From the NCBI GenBank assembly GCA_019239895.1, contig JAFAZH010000034.1:1-51253 (forward strand): a stretch of DNA of 51,253 nt, written 5' to 3'. Shown piece by piece: positions 49,753-51,253 of the stretch; position 1 is the first letter of the stretch; each line of letters begins with the position of its first letter. The notes below the pieces were generated by a model. That model was not told where the DNA came from and ran no database searches. It saw nothing but the letters and a program-made list of their open reading frames with translations. The position numbers and the translations under genes are program-made. The stretch is from Abditibacteriaceae bacterium (GTDB lineage Bacteria > Armatimonadota > Abditibacteriia > Abditibacteriales > Abditibacteriaceae).

Positions 49753-51253
49753 CTACTGCAAGACAGTGAATTGAATATCGTCTATATCCATGATGCCGCT
49801 GCTGTAGACCATTTCGGGGCGGAGCATAATGTATTTGGCATCGGGGGGGATAGTCGCTTCGATTTCTTTGGTTTCCCAATCGGAACTCTGCGGTAAGGTA
49901 GGCAAGTTACCAACCCACGGGCCGACTTTGCCGTTGTCATCGGCAAATTCATAAGCCAGGCGCGGGTGGGACTCGTCATTAGGGCTAGGCCCGATCTTAA
50001 TGTTCTTCCCGCGCATCCGCAGGCGAATCTTGATTTTCTTCCAGGTCGGGTTGAGTTTGAACTCCGTGCTGGCACTGACCGAATCGTCTATGTTGTCGTT
50101 AATGAGGCGCAGAAAATGGTTGCCCTTTTCCTCGGCGACCTGGGCGTGTTCTTTGTCATCTAAAATCCAGCCCGCCGGATTGCCCTCTTCATCCACGTTT
50201 TCAAAGGTGCCTTCGGGGAACCCATCCCGAATCGGTAAATCTAACCAGGCTGGCTCTTGCATCACTTTTATATCATCGTAATCAGCCTGGCCAGCAGCAT
50301 TGAGAATTTCGGGAGAGATGCGGAGCCGGGTAGCACCTAGTGGCACTTTGGCTTCCGAGCGCATTAGCACCCAATCATCAGTATCATGCTTGATTTCCAT
50401 TGGCCGCTGCCAGGGGCCAATCATGTTGCTACCACCATCGGTAAACCAGTATTGCAAACGTGTAGTTTCCCACTCGTTTGCTCCCCGCTTCAAGCCTTGC
50501 ACCCGTAGCCGCCCTTGTACGCGAATGCGTCGCCAGGTAGGGTCAATTGTAAAGTCGTTGTACGCCGATAAGAAACCCTTGGTCTTGTTGAGCAAGCGCA
50601 GGAAATGATTACCCTCTTCCTCCACAATCTTGATTTGTGTAGGATTACTTATTTTCCAGCCTAGCGGGTTACCGGCGGCATCCGCTTTCTCAAAATTGCC
50701 TTCCGGCAAGCCTTCGCGCAGACGTGGAGTCAAATCCAACACCGGATTTGGCACCACATGAATGTCATCAAAGTCCGCTGTGCCCGTAGCGCCTGCAATG
50801 GCAGGAGTCACACGCAGGTATTCAGCCTTCTCGTTGTCGTTGTACACATCAGCTTTAAGAAATGTCCAGTTTTGATCACTTTGCACGGCCCGCAGCATCG
50901 TTACTGGCGTACCCGCACCAGCTAACCCGACACCATTAGCATTCTCAAAGGCATACTCCAGGCGAGCGCCATCCGTGGCTTGAGCGTTCTGGCGCAAGTG
51001 CAAATCCCTGGTTCTGATGCGCGCCCGGATCGAAATAGTTTTCCATTGGGGGTCTATTCTCATGCGGTTCGCGGCGTCTGGATGCGCCGTGAAGCTATTA
51101 CTGGTGAGGCGCAGAAAATGATTGCCGTTCTCTTCAACTATCTGGGCTGCTTTGGGGTCAGGTAATTTCCAATTAATAGGCTGACCCTGGGCATCTACAC
51201 TTTCAAAACTGCCGTTAGTCAAGAGATGCATGAGCAGACCTGCATCTGCCGCA
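49753..51253 (-). CDS. Three-repeat carbohydrate-binding-like protein, N-terminus beyond the window
   Basis: At least 499 residues; the frame is open to the right edge (AADAGLL before the first Met), so the true start and probable signal peptide lie outside. Three repeats of about 160 residues each start with an N/E-G-x-F-E-x-x-D-x-x-G-x-P-x-x-W pattern (LLTNGSFESVDAQGQPINW; LPEGNFEKADAAGNPLGW; FPEGTFENVDEEGNPAGW), followed by EExGNHFLRL and, near the end, (A/S)DYDDIxV. This resembles galactose-binding/CBM-type jelly-roll domains of extracellular glycan-binding proteins. No catalytic domain is seen. Confidence 0.7.
   Translation of the reverse strand, partial: AADAGLLMHLLTNGSFESVDAQGQPINWKLPDPKAAQIVEENGNHFLRLTSNSFTAHPDAANRMRIDPQWKTISIRARIRTRDLHLRQNAQATDGARLEYAFENANGVGLAGAGTPVTMLRAVQSDQNWTFLKADVYNDNEKAEYLRVTPAIAGATGTADFDDIHVVPNPVLDLTPRLREGLPEGNFEKADAAGNPLGWKISNPTQIKIVEEEGNHFLRLLNKTKGFLSAYNDFTIDPTWRRIRVQGRLRVQGLKRGANEWETTRLQYWFTDGGSNMIGPWQRPMEIKHDTDDWVLMRSEAKVPLGATRLRISPEILNAAGQADYDDIKVMQEPAWLDLPIRDGFPEGTFENVDEEGNPAGWILDDKEHAQVAEEKGNHFLRLINDNIDDSVSASTEFKLNPTWKKIKIRLRMRGKNIKIGPSPNDESHPRLAYEFADDNGKVGPWVGNLPTLPQSSDWETKEIEATIPPDAKYIMLRPEMVYSSGIMDIDDIQFTVLQ

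Overview
The window is a bacterial chromosomal segment of moderately high GC. The best guess for its origin is Armatimonadota or a close relative. The evidence is two tandem prepilin-type genes with [21 protein letters not shown]-termini followed by [10 protein letters not shown] and a C-terminal H-x9-DG motif, a mix common in Armatimonadota and Planctomycetes, plus secreted glycoside hydrolases, an ECF sigma/anti-sigma/RseB-like set and many palindromic intergenic repeats. The assignment is an inference from protein style, since no rRNA or tRNA gene is visible.

Layout. 1-1041 is an IS982-like insertion sequence whose left end coincides with the window edge. 1.15-5.4 kb carries murJ, a CsbD-like stress protein, an AT-rich HEPN-domain gene that looks acquired, and a small coiled-coil protein. 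5.4-11 kb (minus strand) holds alaS, an AI-2E family permease, a four-helix-bundle (S23/IVP) gene lying between inverted heptanucleotide arrays, and an aldo/keto reductase. 11.1-17.4 kb has a GT1-type glycosyltransferase, a lipoprotein, a large GH9 enzyme and an alpha/beta hydrolase. 17.6-26.9 kb has a nine-TM protein with presenilin-like motifs, leuS, a WecA-like/CapD-N fusion, a chlorite-dismutase/HemQ family protein, and an RseB-like / anti-sigma / ECF sigma operon.

27-36 kb holds a small charged protein, two large secreted proteins (one a clan-A glycosidase), a DUF309 protein, a nitrite/sulfite reductase and an AraC regulator. 36.1-40.3 kb has an IS4-type element inserted in a palindromic repeat, its transposase broken by a 20-bp tandem duplication, followed by a duplicated cassette of palindrome + about 400-nt leader + prepilin-like gene + terminator. 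40.4-42 kb has two small two-gene sets (retropepsin-like; DUF4160/DUF2442). 42.2-51.25 kb has an EF-G-like GTPase, thrB with a long insertion, an EF-hand secreted protein, a TIM-barrel protein, an AAA+ ATPase and a partial protein with three sugar-binding-like repeats.

Working together: GH9, the clan-A glycosidase, the propeller-like protein, the repeat protein and the permease suggest polysaccharide use; murJ and the WecA-like fusion serve the envelope; the sigma operon probably senses envelope stress. A dominant theme between genes is palindromic DNA. At least four repeat families fill convergent junctions, often touching or forming the stop codons of both neighbours. The most unusual items are the presenilin-like protease candidate, the heptad-flanked S23 gene, the duplicated pilin cassette with its conserved leader, and the cloverleaf-like repeats.
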